NCBI RefSeq assembly: GCF_040215105.1
Contig: NZ_CP157875.1
Span: 655,501-719,500, forward strand
From: Aeromonas veronii
GTDB lineage: Bacteria > Pseudomonadota > Gammaproteobacteria > Enterobacterales > Aeromonadaceae
Direction: 5' to 3'
DNA: 64,000 nucleotides
Shown: piece by piece, positions 58,049 through 64,000 of the stretch
How the letters are laid out: each line of letters starts with the position of its first letter
Position numbering within the stretch: position 1 is the first letter of the stretch
The notes under the pieces: generated by a model
Seen by the model: only the letters and a program-made list of their open reading frames with translations
What the model was told of the DNA's origin: nothing
Databases searched by the model: none
Translations under genes and position numbers: made by a program

Positions 58049-60757
58049 TTATTGGCCTAGGACTAAATCGTTTAAAATGTAAACTCGTTTAGGTTTTTGG
58101 TTCATGCCTGGCAATCTTGCCAACATCTGAACTTTCCCGGTTGATGATGTATGAAGCCATTCCATTTTTAATATCAGCTGCGTTGCCTTTTTGTAATCAC
58201 GCCCTTTATTTATCTCTCGCCATCCTTCCGGCAAAATATAGAACAAAACCCCTTCATCACTTCCCATTTTAGGGTTCTTCCGATATCCCACCATCTGTGT
58301 CGGCCGGTGATTAGGATCGTCCCAATCAGCAAAGCGGCTGTACTGGTAAGCGGTAAAGAACTGACGGATCTGGCGTAGGGTCGCAGCATCCTCCTGATTG
58401 CCTAGGTGACCGCGGTCGGCCAGCCACGCATCAAGGCAAGCTCGAGCGGCTTTGGTTGCCTCTCCAGCAGCCCATCCAGTGATCCCGAGACGGGTGGCCA
58501 ACTCACCGGCCGCAGCGACCAGGGCAAAGCGGTTAATGGCGCGCCCTACCTGATTACCGGCGCCCTCGGGGGTCATAGTGGTGATCAATCGGCGGATCTC
58601 GCCCTTCATCCATGCGCTGTGCCCGTTCAGGTCATTGGCCAATGCATCGACATAGGCGCGAAAAGCGGTGCCGTGTTGGCAGTGCAGGCGTTCGCGCAGG
58701 GTATCGGCGAACTGGCGGCCATCGGTCATGCCGTGCAGTTCCTCAAACGCGCCGTGCTTGCCGGTATCACTCGGGATCTGGATAGTGCGGATCTCCATAC
58801 CGGCAAAGGTACGCTGGCCTGCCTGCTCGGCGTGGTCTTCCAGGGAAAGCTCACCGGTAGAGAGGAACAGCAAGCGCCACTGCTTGCGCTCACGCAGTTC
58901 ACCATCCTGGCGGCTTCGGCCCTTGCCCTGTCCGTTAGCCAGCATATAGGCCACCAGACCCGCTTCTCGTCCATCCACCTCCTTGATCTCATCCAGACAA
59001 AGCAAGGCATCATTGCGGCGACTGGCGATCCCTTCTATGGCGTTACCGGTGGCCCGCCATGTGTGGGCGAATGCCTCGGGGCCGTACACGCTGGCGGCGG
59101 CCATCATGACGGTGGTCTTACCGTCGGTACTCTCGCCTTTCAGGTGAAAGCCTCCCCCCTCGACCCCAATCAGGGAGAGTAGGGGGGCTGCAAAGGCACA
59201 GGACAGGGAAAAAGCTAACCGGCTGTTACCGACAGCAAGAGCGGCCACTTGGGCTTGCCATTCGGCTAAGGTGCCGGACGTGGTGAAGTCATTATTCACA
59301 TAGCCGGTGGTTTGCAAGATCACCTCGTTGGCGTCCGGCCCCAGGTTGCCGTTTGGCAGCACATAAGCCTGTTTGTGCCAGCCGGTACGTTCGACACAGG
59401 TGATCCTGGCTTGCGGTTGGCAGCTCATCAGGTAATCACGCAGCAGGTTCTTTTTGCTCATGTTGATGTAACTGAGCCCGCTTTCTGCCAACTGGCCGAA
59501 TACTTCCTCTCCACCCTTGTGAACCAGCATTCGCATTGGCATCGCCCAACGGCGGGTCTTGCCGTTGGTATCCCGCCATTCCAACAAGCGGCCAAAGCCC
59601 TGTCCTTGCTCGGTATGGGTGATCGCTGTGACATGCAGCGGGGAACAGATAGGCACCGGCACCCGTTCGGCATCCTCTCCTTTGCCGCGCCATTCCATGG
59701 CAAAGAGTCGCTCTTTGCTCATGCTGTAGTTGTCCGGCAGCTCCTGGACGGTGGGGGTCTGCTCTGTTGGTGTCTTAGTGTCTGCGTAGGAAATCATGAT
59801 CGCCTTCTTGGTATCGAGCAGCCCATGGGCTTGGTGGTAATCGTTCCAGTCACCGGCTTCATGGGGGAGGCTGACCAACCCCCCGATCACTGCTGCCGCT
59901 TGTTGGGCTTTGGCTTGGCCGGGGTTGCCATCAATGTGGAGGTCGTTATCCCCTGCGATTAGGATTGGGCTTTTGCCTTCTCTGCGTTGGGCAATCTCTG
60001 CCACCGCCTGCAGGTTGCTTGAATCCATGGCGCAATAGACGGTTGCCCCCGTGGCCAAGTGGACAGAGACGCCCGTTGCATAGCCTTCACAGATGGCCAC
60101 CTGTAGGCCGCCGGTTAACCGGTGAAATGCCCCTGCTTTCTGGCCGCCGGCCAAATAGCGCTTTTCCCCCTGGGAGTCGATGAGTTGGACGTTGACCAGC
60201 TGATCATTTTCATCCGTGAGCGGGATCACCAGAGAGCCCGGGGGGAAGTTATGCCGCGCCTCCCGGAGCAAGGTCTGATTGGTGTCTGCCAGCCAATCTT
60301 GTAAGTGCTTGCTGGCTAGGTAGGAGGTATGCCCTTTGATGCAATCGCGTAGGATTGAGGCGGCCCTGGTGCAGGCTTTACGGTTGGCTTTCTCTTCGTC
60401 CTGTCTGGCTTTGGTCGCTACTTGCTCAGCGTTCTGTCGGCGGGCGGCTACCTCTTGCGCATCCAAACCCGCTGGGGATAACCCGAGCAAGGTGGCCACC
60501 TCTTGGGCGGCCTCCTTGGTGCTTTTGCGGGTGGCCTTGGCCAGAAGAGTTAAGCCATCACCGGCCCCGCATTGCGAACATATCCAGGTGCCCCGTCCTT
60601 CCTTGTCATCCAGGCGAAACCTGTCTTTTCCACCGCAGGCCGGGCAGGGGCCATGTTGGCCACGTTTGGGAATGGATAGACCAAGTTCAGTCAAGATGGT
60701 GGGCCACCGACCACGGGCAGCCAGGGATACATCAGAGACAATGCGTAGAGAGGTCAT
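58049..60757 (-). CDS. Satellite primase-helicase (zinc ribbon, TOPRIM, DUF927)
   Basis: A 902-residue replication protein. The N-terminal primase zinc ribbon has Cys38, Cys41, Cys60 and Cys63 (CPAC...CSQC). A TOPRIM domain follows at about 218-300, with the metal residues Glu224 (ICEGYATG) and Asp270/Asp272 (IAGDND). The C-terminal DUF927-type helicase core has Walker A GESTDGKTT (541-549) and Walker B ALLCLDE (584-590), then an arginine-rich sensor region. It plays the part of P4 alpha: primer synthesis, unwinding and origin recognition. AGGAGGT lies six bases before the ATG, which overlaps the previous stop. The GGTTACA iterons beyond its 3' end may be its target. Confidence 0.88.
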   Translation of the reverse strand: MTSLRIVSDVSLAARGRWPTILTELGLSIPKRGQHGPCPACGGKDRFRLDDKEGRGTWICSQCGAGDGLTLLAKATRKSTKEAAQEVATLLGLSPAGLDAQEVAARRQNAEQVATKARQDEEKANRKACTRAASILRDCIKGHTSYLASKHLQDWLADTNQTLLREARHNFPPGSLVIPLTDENDQLVNVQLIDSQGEKRYLAGGQKAGAFHRLTGGLQVAICEGYATGVSVHLATGATVYCAMDSSNLQAVAEIAQRREGKSPILIAGDNDLHIDGNPGQAKAQQAAAVIGGLVSLPHEAGDWNDYHQAHGLLDTKKAIMISYADTKTPTEQTPTVQELPDNYSMSKERLFAMEWRGKGEDAERVPVPICSPLHVTAITHTEQGQGFGRLLEWRDTNGKTRRWAMPMRMLVHKGGEEVFGQLAESGLSYINMSKKNLLRDYLMSCQPQARITCVERTGWHKQAYVLPNGNLGPDANEVILQTTGYVNNDFTTSGTLAEWQAQVAALAVGNSRLAFSLSCAFAAPLLSLIGVEGGGFHLKGESTDGKTTVMMAAASVYGPEAFAHTWRATGNAIEGIASRRNDALLCLDEIKEVDGREAGLVAYMLANGQGKGRSRQDGELRERKQWRLLFLSTGELSLEDHAEQAGQRTFAGMEIRTIQIPSDTGKHGAFEELHGMTDGRQFADTLRERLHCQHGTAFRAYVDALANDLNGHSAWMKGEIRRLITTMTPEGAGNQVGRAINRFALVAAAGELATRLGITGWAAGEATKAARACLDAWLADRGHLGNQEDAATLRQIRQFFTAYQYSRFADWDDPNHRPTQMVGYRKNPKMGSDEGVLFYILPEGWREINKGRDYKKATQLILKMEWLHTSSTGKVQMLARLPGMNQKPKRVYILNDLVLGQ

Positions 60758-61005
60758 GACTCACCTCCTGGCAACCGATCATTCAGCTCACTGATACGAC
60801 ACGAGTTGCTGTCCAGGTCTTTAGCCAATGCTTGAAGCAGGCCAGAAAGGCCATAGGTAAACTCTTCATGGTCTATGCGGTTCTTACGCTCCCAATCCAC
60901 GCTGTGGGTAAGCAGCCGTGAAAGGGTATTCAGGGCGCAGGCAGAGCTATCGAGCTCCGCAGTCACTCGGGTGAGCTCGCGGGAATTATCCAGTTGGTTG
61001 CTCAT
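60754..61005 (-). CDS. Small satellite protein, function unknown
   Basis: An 83-residue, probably helical acidic protein (ELTRVTAELDSSACALNTL...). I do not recognise it; P4-type early operons carry several small genes in this position upstream of the primase. GGAGGT lies six bases before the ATG. Both ends overlap neighbours as ATGA, so it is translationally coupled to the gene before and to the primase after it. Confidence 0.75.
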   Translation of the reverse strand: MSNQLDNSRELTRVTAELDSSACALNTLSRLLTHSVDWERKNRIDHEEFTYGLSGLLQALAKDLDSNSCRISELNDRLPGGES

Positions 61006-61352
61006 GCCCCCACCTCCATAGTCTTGTGCTCTACCTCGGTCAGCAGGCGGATCGTGGGGCTCAGCATCGGAGCCAGTTCGGCGGGGGTCAGAGTGTTGGG
61101 GCAGTTCGCCAGCAAGGTCTGCAATGTGGTGGTGTAGCGGTTGGCCTGTTCGAGTGGCTCGTTTAGGGCCGTTCCAGCGCTCAATACTTCCAGCTCATCG
61201 ATCTGCTGGGCTATGGGGGTCAGGATCTGATCCACCAGTTCGGGCAGGTCGTGGATATGGGGGGAGTTGCAACGCTGTTGCAGCGCAGTGAGCTGACAGG
61301 ACAGGTTACCGGCAGTGCATTGCAGGGTGAGCAGGTGGGAGAGTTGGTTCAT
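61002..61352 (-). CDS. Small satellite protein, function unknown
   Basis: A 116-residue soluble protein of helical appearance (LTALQQRCNSPHIHDLPELVDQI, then LLANCPNTLTPAELAPML). There is no known domain. AGGAGG lies about seven bases before the ATG. It overlaps the Icd-like gene upstream and the 83-residue gene downstream by four bases each. Membership of the tightly coupled early operon suggests a role in replication control or host takeover; nothing in the sequence proves it. Confidence 0.75.
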   Translation of the reverse strand: MNQLSHLLTLQCTAGNLSCQLTALQQRCNSPHIHDLPELVDQILTPIAQQIDELEVLSAGTALNEPLEQANRYTTTLQTLLANCPNTLTPAELAPMLSPTIRLLTEVEHKTMEVGA

Positions 61353-61546
61353 GCTGCCACCTCCTCTGACGGACGACGGGAGAGGAACACCAGCGGCAGG
61401 CCGGGCAGATGGGCGCGGGCCTCGGCTTCGCTATGGGCGATGGTGGAAACAGTGCGAAGTCGGCGCAGGGTGGCCAAGCGGCAGGAGCGCTGTGCGATCA
61501 GGAAAGTATAAGTTTTGGATACAGCAGGGGTGGGGATAGTAGCCAT
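61349..61546 (-). CDS. Ash/Icd-like host cell-division inhibitor family protein
   Basis: A 65-residue protein, MATIPTPAVSKTYTFLIAQR..., with RRLRTVSTIAHSEAEARAHLPGLPLVFLSRRPSEEV. This is the C-terminal core seen in P4 Ash and P1 Icd-like proteins (F-aaiRRad...SV.A..E.eAR..l...f.l.f..R.P). Members are reported to block host division. GGAGG lies eight bases before the ATG at 61546. The same frame stays open to 61942, and many annotations use the long form, but that part also encodes the CI-type RNA and terminator, so I prefer the short start. It leads the coupled early operon. Confidence 0.7.
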   Translation of the reverse strand: MATIPTPAVSKTYTFLIAQRSCRLATLRRLRTVSTIAHSEAEARAHLPGLPLVFLSRRPSEEVAA

Positions 61547-61753
61547 GATGGCAGCCTCCGGATGCGATAGATTGTCGCTACCACACAGAGGTTCCAAACT
61601 CATGGCGGTAGCCCGAGCGGGGTTGGAACTACCGGCGCATCCAGAGGAAACCGGCCAGCCCGAAGGCTGCCCCGCCCGAGCCACCATTACACGGTAGGCC
61701 CCGCCGACCAGGTAGGCCAGCAGTGCCCCAAGAAAAGGGGGTCGAGTGCCAAC

Positions 61754-61775
61754 AAAAAACCACGCAAGAGCGTGG
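61754..61775 (-). terminator. Intrinsic terminator in the satellite early leader
   Basis: On the minus strand CCACGC-TCTT-GCGTGG (61775-61760) followed by six T residues (61759-61754). It corresponds in place to the P4 immunity terminator and ends the candidate CI-type RNA. Confidence 0.88.
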
Positions 61776-61832
61776 ATTGGCTCTGAATGCGATCTCGGGG
61801 TTCCAATCCCGGCAACGGATTTTGCCGTTGCG
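61754..61832 (-). ncRNA. Candidate P4 CI-type immunity RNA
   Basis: About 79 nt from a predicted start near 61832 to the terminator at 61754. The RNA would form three hairpins. The first is GCAACGG/CCGTTGC. The second is a CGGG...CCCG stem whose loop displays ATTGGAAC. The third is the terminator. The loop core TTGGAAC is complementary to GTTCCAA at 61623-61629 on the same transcript, ahead of the Icd-like gene, and TTGGAAC recurs at 61591-61597. In P4, the CI RNA pairs with such target sequences in the nascent leader and causes premature termination, giving immunity. Size, position and pairing logic agree; homology is inferred. Confidence 0.55.
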
Positions 61833-61838
61833 ATACAA

Positions 61839-61867
61839 AGGCTATCCGAATTGATCCATGGATGCAA
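61839..61867 (-). promoter_or_regulatory. Promoter for the CI-type RNA and early operon
   Basis: On the minus strand TTGCAT (61867-61862), 17-base spacer, TAGCCT (61844-61839). It gives a start near 61832. Readthrough of the leader terminator would express the Icd-like gene through to the primase. Confidence 0.5.
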
Positions 61868-61945
61868 CTCTTGCCGGGGATCTGGGGCTTTGCTATGGTG
61901 CATGGGCTTGCTCCTCTGGAATTGTGGGGGTGGGGTAAGCAAATA

Positions 61946-61970
61946 GGGAGCCCTGGCAGGCTCCCTTTTG
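61946..61970. terminator. Hairpin between the Psu-like gene and the early leader
   Basis: GGGAGCC/GGCTCCC (61946-61952 and 61959-61965) with loop CTGGCA. T4 follows on the plus strand and TATTTG on the minus strand. It probably ends the capsid-psu transcript before the early promoter. Confidence 0.7.
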
Positions 61971-61984
61971 TATTTTGGGGTGGG

Positions 61985-62698
61985 CTACTCTCCCAGTTCT
62001 CGCTGCAAACACTGGCGCTTGCCTGGGCTGTTACACAGCTCCAACAAGTCCGCCGCTTGTGGGCGGGTCGAGGTGGCCAGCACCTCACGGGCGGCGGGGT
62101 TGTCGCCCTCTAGCGCGACCAGTTCACCATTCATCGCCTCTTTGAGGGCATGAGCCAGCTCGTTGTGCGCCCACTTGCGCGCACCTTCCAACCCCATCAG
62201 GCTGGCCTTGGCACGGGTCAGAGCCGCCAGCTCGACAAGATGCCCCTTGAGCGGCTTGAGGATGGATGGCATCACCTTGTGTTCGAGATAGCTTTCATAG
62301 CCTCCGGCCACCATGCTCTGGGCGCTGTTGACGGCAATTTGGGTCTGATAGAGCGGCATGGCCAAGCGCCGCTCTTGCCGCTCGGACAGGGTGGCAGCTT
62401 CCTTGGCGTCTTCGATCAGCTCCGTCAGCTCGCGGTATTCCCGCGCCGCTTCCAGTGACACCACCCCGCCCATCAGCTGATTAATCCGCCCCTGGCGTAG
62501 CTCTTCACGGCGGGCTTTGGCGGCAGGGATTTGGGCCAACATGGCTTTGCGCTGCTCGCGCAGGGTCAGCACCTCGCTATCGAGCTTCATCAACTTGGTG
62601 TGCTCACTTTGGAACAGGGCCACATGTTCATCCAGGCGGCTGGCACGGGTGGCGACGGGGGCATTGGGGACGACTTGCAAGGTTGATTGCTGCTGCAT
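61985..62698 (-). CDS. Psu-like protein (P4 polarity suppression / capsid decoration family)
   Basis: A 237-residue, highly helical protein: a long coiled coil (about 20-120: LDSEVLTLREQRKAMLAQIPAAKARREEL...) and a C-terminal helical domain. The segment from HLVELAALTRAKASLMGLEG to EVLATSTRPQ resembles the corresponding part of P4 Psu (190 residues), which inhibits Rho and decorates the P4 capsid. AGGAGT seven bases before 62698 sits inside the end of the capsid gene. The family assignment is by eye; a P2 gpM or scaffold-type protein would look different. Its place after a capsid gene suits a head-decorating role. Confidence 0.5.
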   Translation of the reverse strand: MQQQSTLQVVPNAPVATRASRLDEHVALFQSEHTKLMKLDSEVLTLREQRKAMLAQIPAAKARREELRQGRINQLMGGVVSLEAAREYRELTELIEDAKEAATLSERQERRLAMPLYQTQIAVNSAQSMVAGGYESYLEHKVMPSILKPLKGHLVELAALTRAKASLMGLEGARKWAHNELAHALKEAMNGELVALEGDNPAAREVLATSTRPQAADLLELCNSPGKRQCLQRELGE

Positions 62699-62702
62699 GG
62701 GG

Positions 62703-63668
62703 TTACTCCTGGGTGGCGATAGTGATGGCATCAAAGGCGGCGTAGGCGGTGGGAATGCCCAAGGCATAGGACTGGGCACGGTTGTAGCGGATACCCCAGC
62801 TGGCGAGGTCATCAATGTCCCCCGCGTTGAGGCGGTGGGTGCGGTTGACGGTGAGCACTTGCAGGTTCTCGACCAGGGTGATGGCCAAGTAAGTGCTGGG
62901 CATGTGCTGGTGCGAGATAAAGGGCTGGTCGGCAATCTTCATGCGCTGCTGCTTGTCCCGTACCTGTCCTGGCTTGAGGTGGGCTTGCTGGTGAGCCCGT
63001 AGCAGGTCGCCGCCGACCATCACGATTAAGCGCGGGTCTTGGCGGTAACTCTCTGGCAGCTTCTCAACCAGGGAATACACCATCGCATCCAGGTCGGTGT
63101 AATCACCTTTGCCGCTCGGGTCGAAGGTGACCGCATCGCGCAGCACCCGCAGCCCCTCGGGGTCAGCGGCCTTGGCCAGGGCGGGCCAGCCCACCATCAC
63201 ATCTTCCCCGTTCGGGTTGGCCACGGGGTCTGTGTTGGGGGCGGCAGATTGGCCATGGAAGCCGACCCGAATCAGGTCATCCCCAAAGGCGGCGAGCGCC
63301 AGCTCTTCGAGCAGGTTGTTGACCTGTCGCTGGTCGAGCCCCGCCAACATCTGGGCCAGCTGTTGCCATGTCCACATCACGCTGCTGTCCAGCTCTTCAT
63401 ACTCGTGTTGGCGCTTGCTCGGGTCGGCTTGTACCAGGAAGCGCCCTTGCGCCTTGCGGCCACTGCGCAGCCCTGGCTTGAGTGGGTCAAAGCGGGGCGC
63501 GGTAGGGTCATCTATCCCTTGAATGGACACCATCCACAGAAACGGGACGGCCTGCACCAGGGCTGCCGTCAGGGCCATGCTCGTGGCCTCGTCCAGGTTG
63601 CCAAAGCTGGCTTGGGGCACAGGGGTAAAGCTCAGGCGTACATCGCGCAGCAGGTCAGATAAGTTCAT
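62703..63668 (-). CDS. P2-family (gpN-like) major capsid protein
   Basis: A 321-residue protein related to P2 gpN (357). The diagnostic middle and end are present: VGFHGQSAAPNTDPVANPNG (gpN has GFNG...SNPMLQDV), then DYTDLDAMVYSL, YRQDPRLIVMVGGDLL and NRAQSYALG. The N-terminus is about 30 residues shorter than in P2, where that part is removed by the gpO protease. It is flanked upstream by a gpO-like scaffold gene (14-base gap) and downstream by the Psu-like gene (4-base gap), all on one strand. P4 itself has no capsid gene, so this element may build its own heads or a modified shell. Confidence 0.8.
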   Translation of the reverse strand: MNLSDLLRDVRLSFTPVPQASFGNLDEATSMALTAALVQAVPFLWMVSIQGIDDPTAPRFDPLKPGLRSGRKAQGRFLVQADPSKRQHEYEELDSSVMWTWQQLAQMLAGLDQRQVNNLLEELALAAFGDDLIRVGFHGQSAAPNTDPVANPNGEDVMVGWPALAKAADPEGLRVLRDAVTFDPSGKGDYTDLDAMVYSLVEKLPESYRQDPRLIVMVGGDLLRAHQQAHLKPGQVRDKQQRMKIADQPFISHQHMPSTYLAITLVENLQVLTVNRTHRLNAGDIDDLASWGIRYNRAQSYALGIPTAYAAFDAITIATQE

Positions 63669-63681
63669 CGGGCGGGGCTCC

Positions 63682-64000
63682 TTAGTGGGGACGGTAGTGA
63701 TTGGCGTGAGTGGGGTCGTCGCGATGGTCAGCGGCGGGTGCGGGCGGCTGACTGGGGTGATAGGGAGTAAAGCTGTCCAGCTTCTGGCTAAGCGCTGTCA
63801 GTCCAGCGGACAGGGCCTCTAATTGACTAAACATCTGCTCCGGTTTTGATGTACGGAAAGCCGGATTGGCGGGGGCTGGCGTCGGCACAGCGGCAGGCAC
63901 CAGCAACGGGCGGGCACTCGGTGGCTTGGCACTGAATTGCAGTTTGGTCAGCCCCGTCAGACAGGGTTGGTCAGTGACCGTGACGCCAGCCAGATACCAC
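63682..64000 (-). CDS. P2 gpO-like capsid scaffold/protease, C-terminal part (cut by window edge)
   Basis: The last 106 codons are visible, in frame from 63999. They begin WYLAGVTVTDQPCLTGLTKL, matching the end of the gpO protease domain (P2: CYLVGLAVTDDPASLGTEYL). A short helical scaffold segment (MFSQLEALSAGLTALSQKLDSF) and a His/Pro/Asp-rich tail follow. P2 gpO is 284 residues and cleaves gpN, and scaffold O precedes capsid N in P2 as here. The start, portal and terminase genes, if any, lie beyond the window. Confidence 0.7.
   Translation of the reverse strand, partial: WYLAGVTVTDQPCLTGLTKLQFSAKPPSARPLLVPAAVPTPAPANPAFRTSKPEQMFSQLEALSAGLTALSQKLDSFTPYHPSQPPAPAADHRDDPTHANHYRPH

Larger units (their letters stand above)
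55161..64000. mobile_element. P4-like phage satellite / integrative island (left part; continues beyond window)
   Basis: The typical chromosomal gene run stops at the tRNA-Ile2. What follows is an intergenic iteron cluster, an A+T-rich two-gene cassette on the plus strand, then a minus-strand block. That block reads scaffold (gpO-like), capsid (gpN-like), Psu-like, CI-type RNA, Icd-like, two small genes and a primase-helicase. The primase, Icd/Ash and Psu families and the RNA immunity layout are hallmarks of P4-type satellites. No integrase, cos site or right attachment site is visible, so the boundaries are inferred and the element must extend past 64000. Confidence 0.8.

Noticed and set aside
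61349..61942. Full 197-codon form of the Icd/Ash frame
   Set aside because: The upstream two thirds overlap the promoter, short RNA and terminator; the strong Shine-Dalgarno at 61546 fits the short form better, although the long form cannot be excluded.

Overview
The window comes from a high-G+C gammaproteobacterium, almost certainly an Aeromonas or a very close relative. The gene order matches known enterobacterial and vibrio blocks: nudC-hemE, epd-pgk-fbaA, cutA-dsbD, ygfZ/sdhE-ygfX, nadB/rpoE-rseABC-lepA-lepB-rnc-era-recO-pdxJ, barA/rlmD-relA-mazG-pyrG-eno-ftsB-ispDF-truD-surE-pcm-yqaA-nlpD-rpoS and tsaD/rpsU-yqeY-dnaG-rpoD-tRNA-Ile2. Protein sequences resemble those of E. coli closely but not at enterobacterial levels. 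No database search was possible, so the genus is an inference.

Layout. 1-3.8 kb: the end of glnE, a GNAT acetyltransferase, a short-sensor chemoreceptor, a divergent potassium-channel-like protein and a YgiM-type SH3 protein. 4-12 kb: nudC, hemE, a ROK sugar kinase and the epd-pgk-fbaA glycolytic cluster, then a PuuB-like FAD oxidase. 12-19 kb: a lipoprotein, the cutA-dsbD-GNAT operon, a PACE efflux pump with its divergent LysR regulator and a perfect T-N11-A operator, and ygfZ/sdhE-ygfX. 19-30 kb: nadB, the sigma-E operon with a visible sigma-E promoter, then translation and processing genes down to pdxJ. 30-50 kb: amiD, yehS-like, barA (with a triplicated 5' end), rlmD, relA, mazG, pyrG, eno, the ftsB-to-rpoS run and tsaD. 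50-55 kb: the macromolecular synthesis operon and a tRNA-Ile2(CAU) gene.

From the tRNA to the right edge (55.16-64.0 kb and beyond) lies a mobile element that looks like a P4-type phage satellite. It has a cluster of GGTTACA iterons next to the tRNA, a large zinc-ribbon/TOPRIM/DUF927 primase-helicase, two small coupled genes, and an Ash/Icd-like gene. The Icd-like gene is preceded by what looks like a P4 CI-type immunity RNA: a promoter, about 80 nt, a loop sequence complementary to a downstream target, and an intrinsic terminator. Beyond it are a Psu-like protein and, unusually, P2-type capsid (gpN-like) and scaffold (gpO-like) genes. Classical P4 takes capsid proteins from its helper, so a P4-like replication and immunity block joined to its own P2-type head genes is notable. 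The integrase and right attachment site are not in the window.

Inserted in the element is an A+T-rich two-gene cassette (56.5-58.0 kb). It encodes a soluble protein of about 310 residues, translationally coupled to a four-helix membrane protein. Size, order, topology and a few short motifs resemble lambda RexA/RexB, so this is the best candidate in the window for an undescribed anti-phage system. The host-side oddities most worth checking are the tandem copies of the barA start, a decayed copy of the nadB 3' end, a perfect 16-bp hairpin inside rseB and a terminator-like hairpin in the relA leader.
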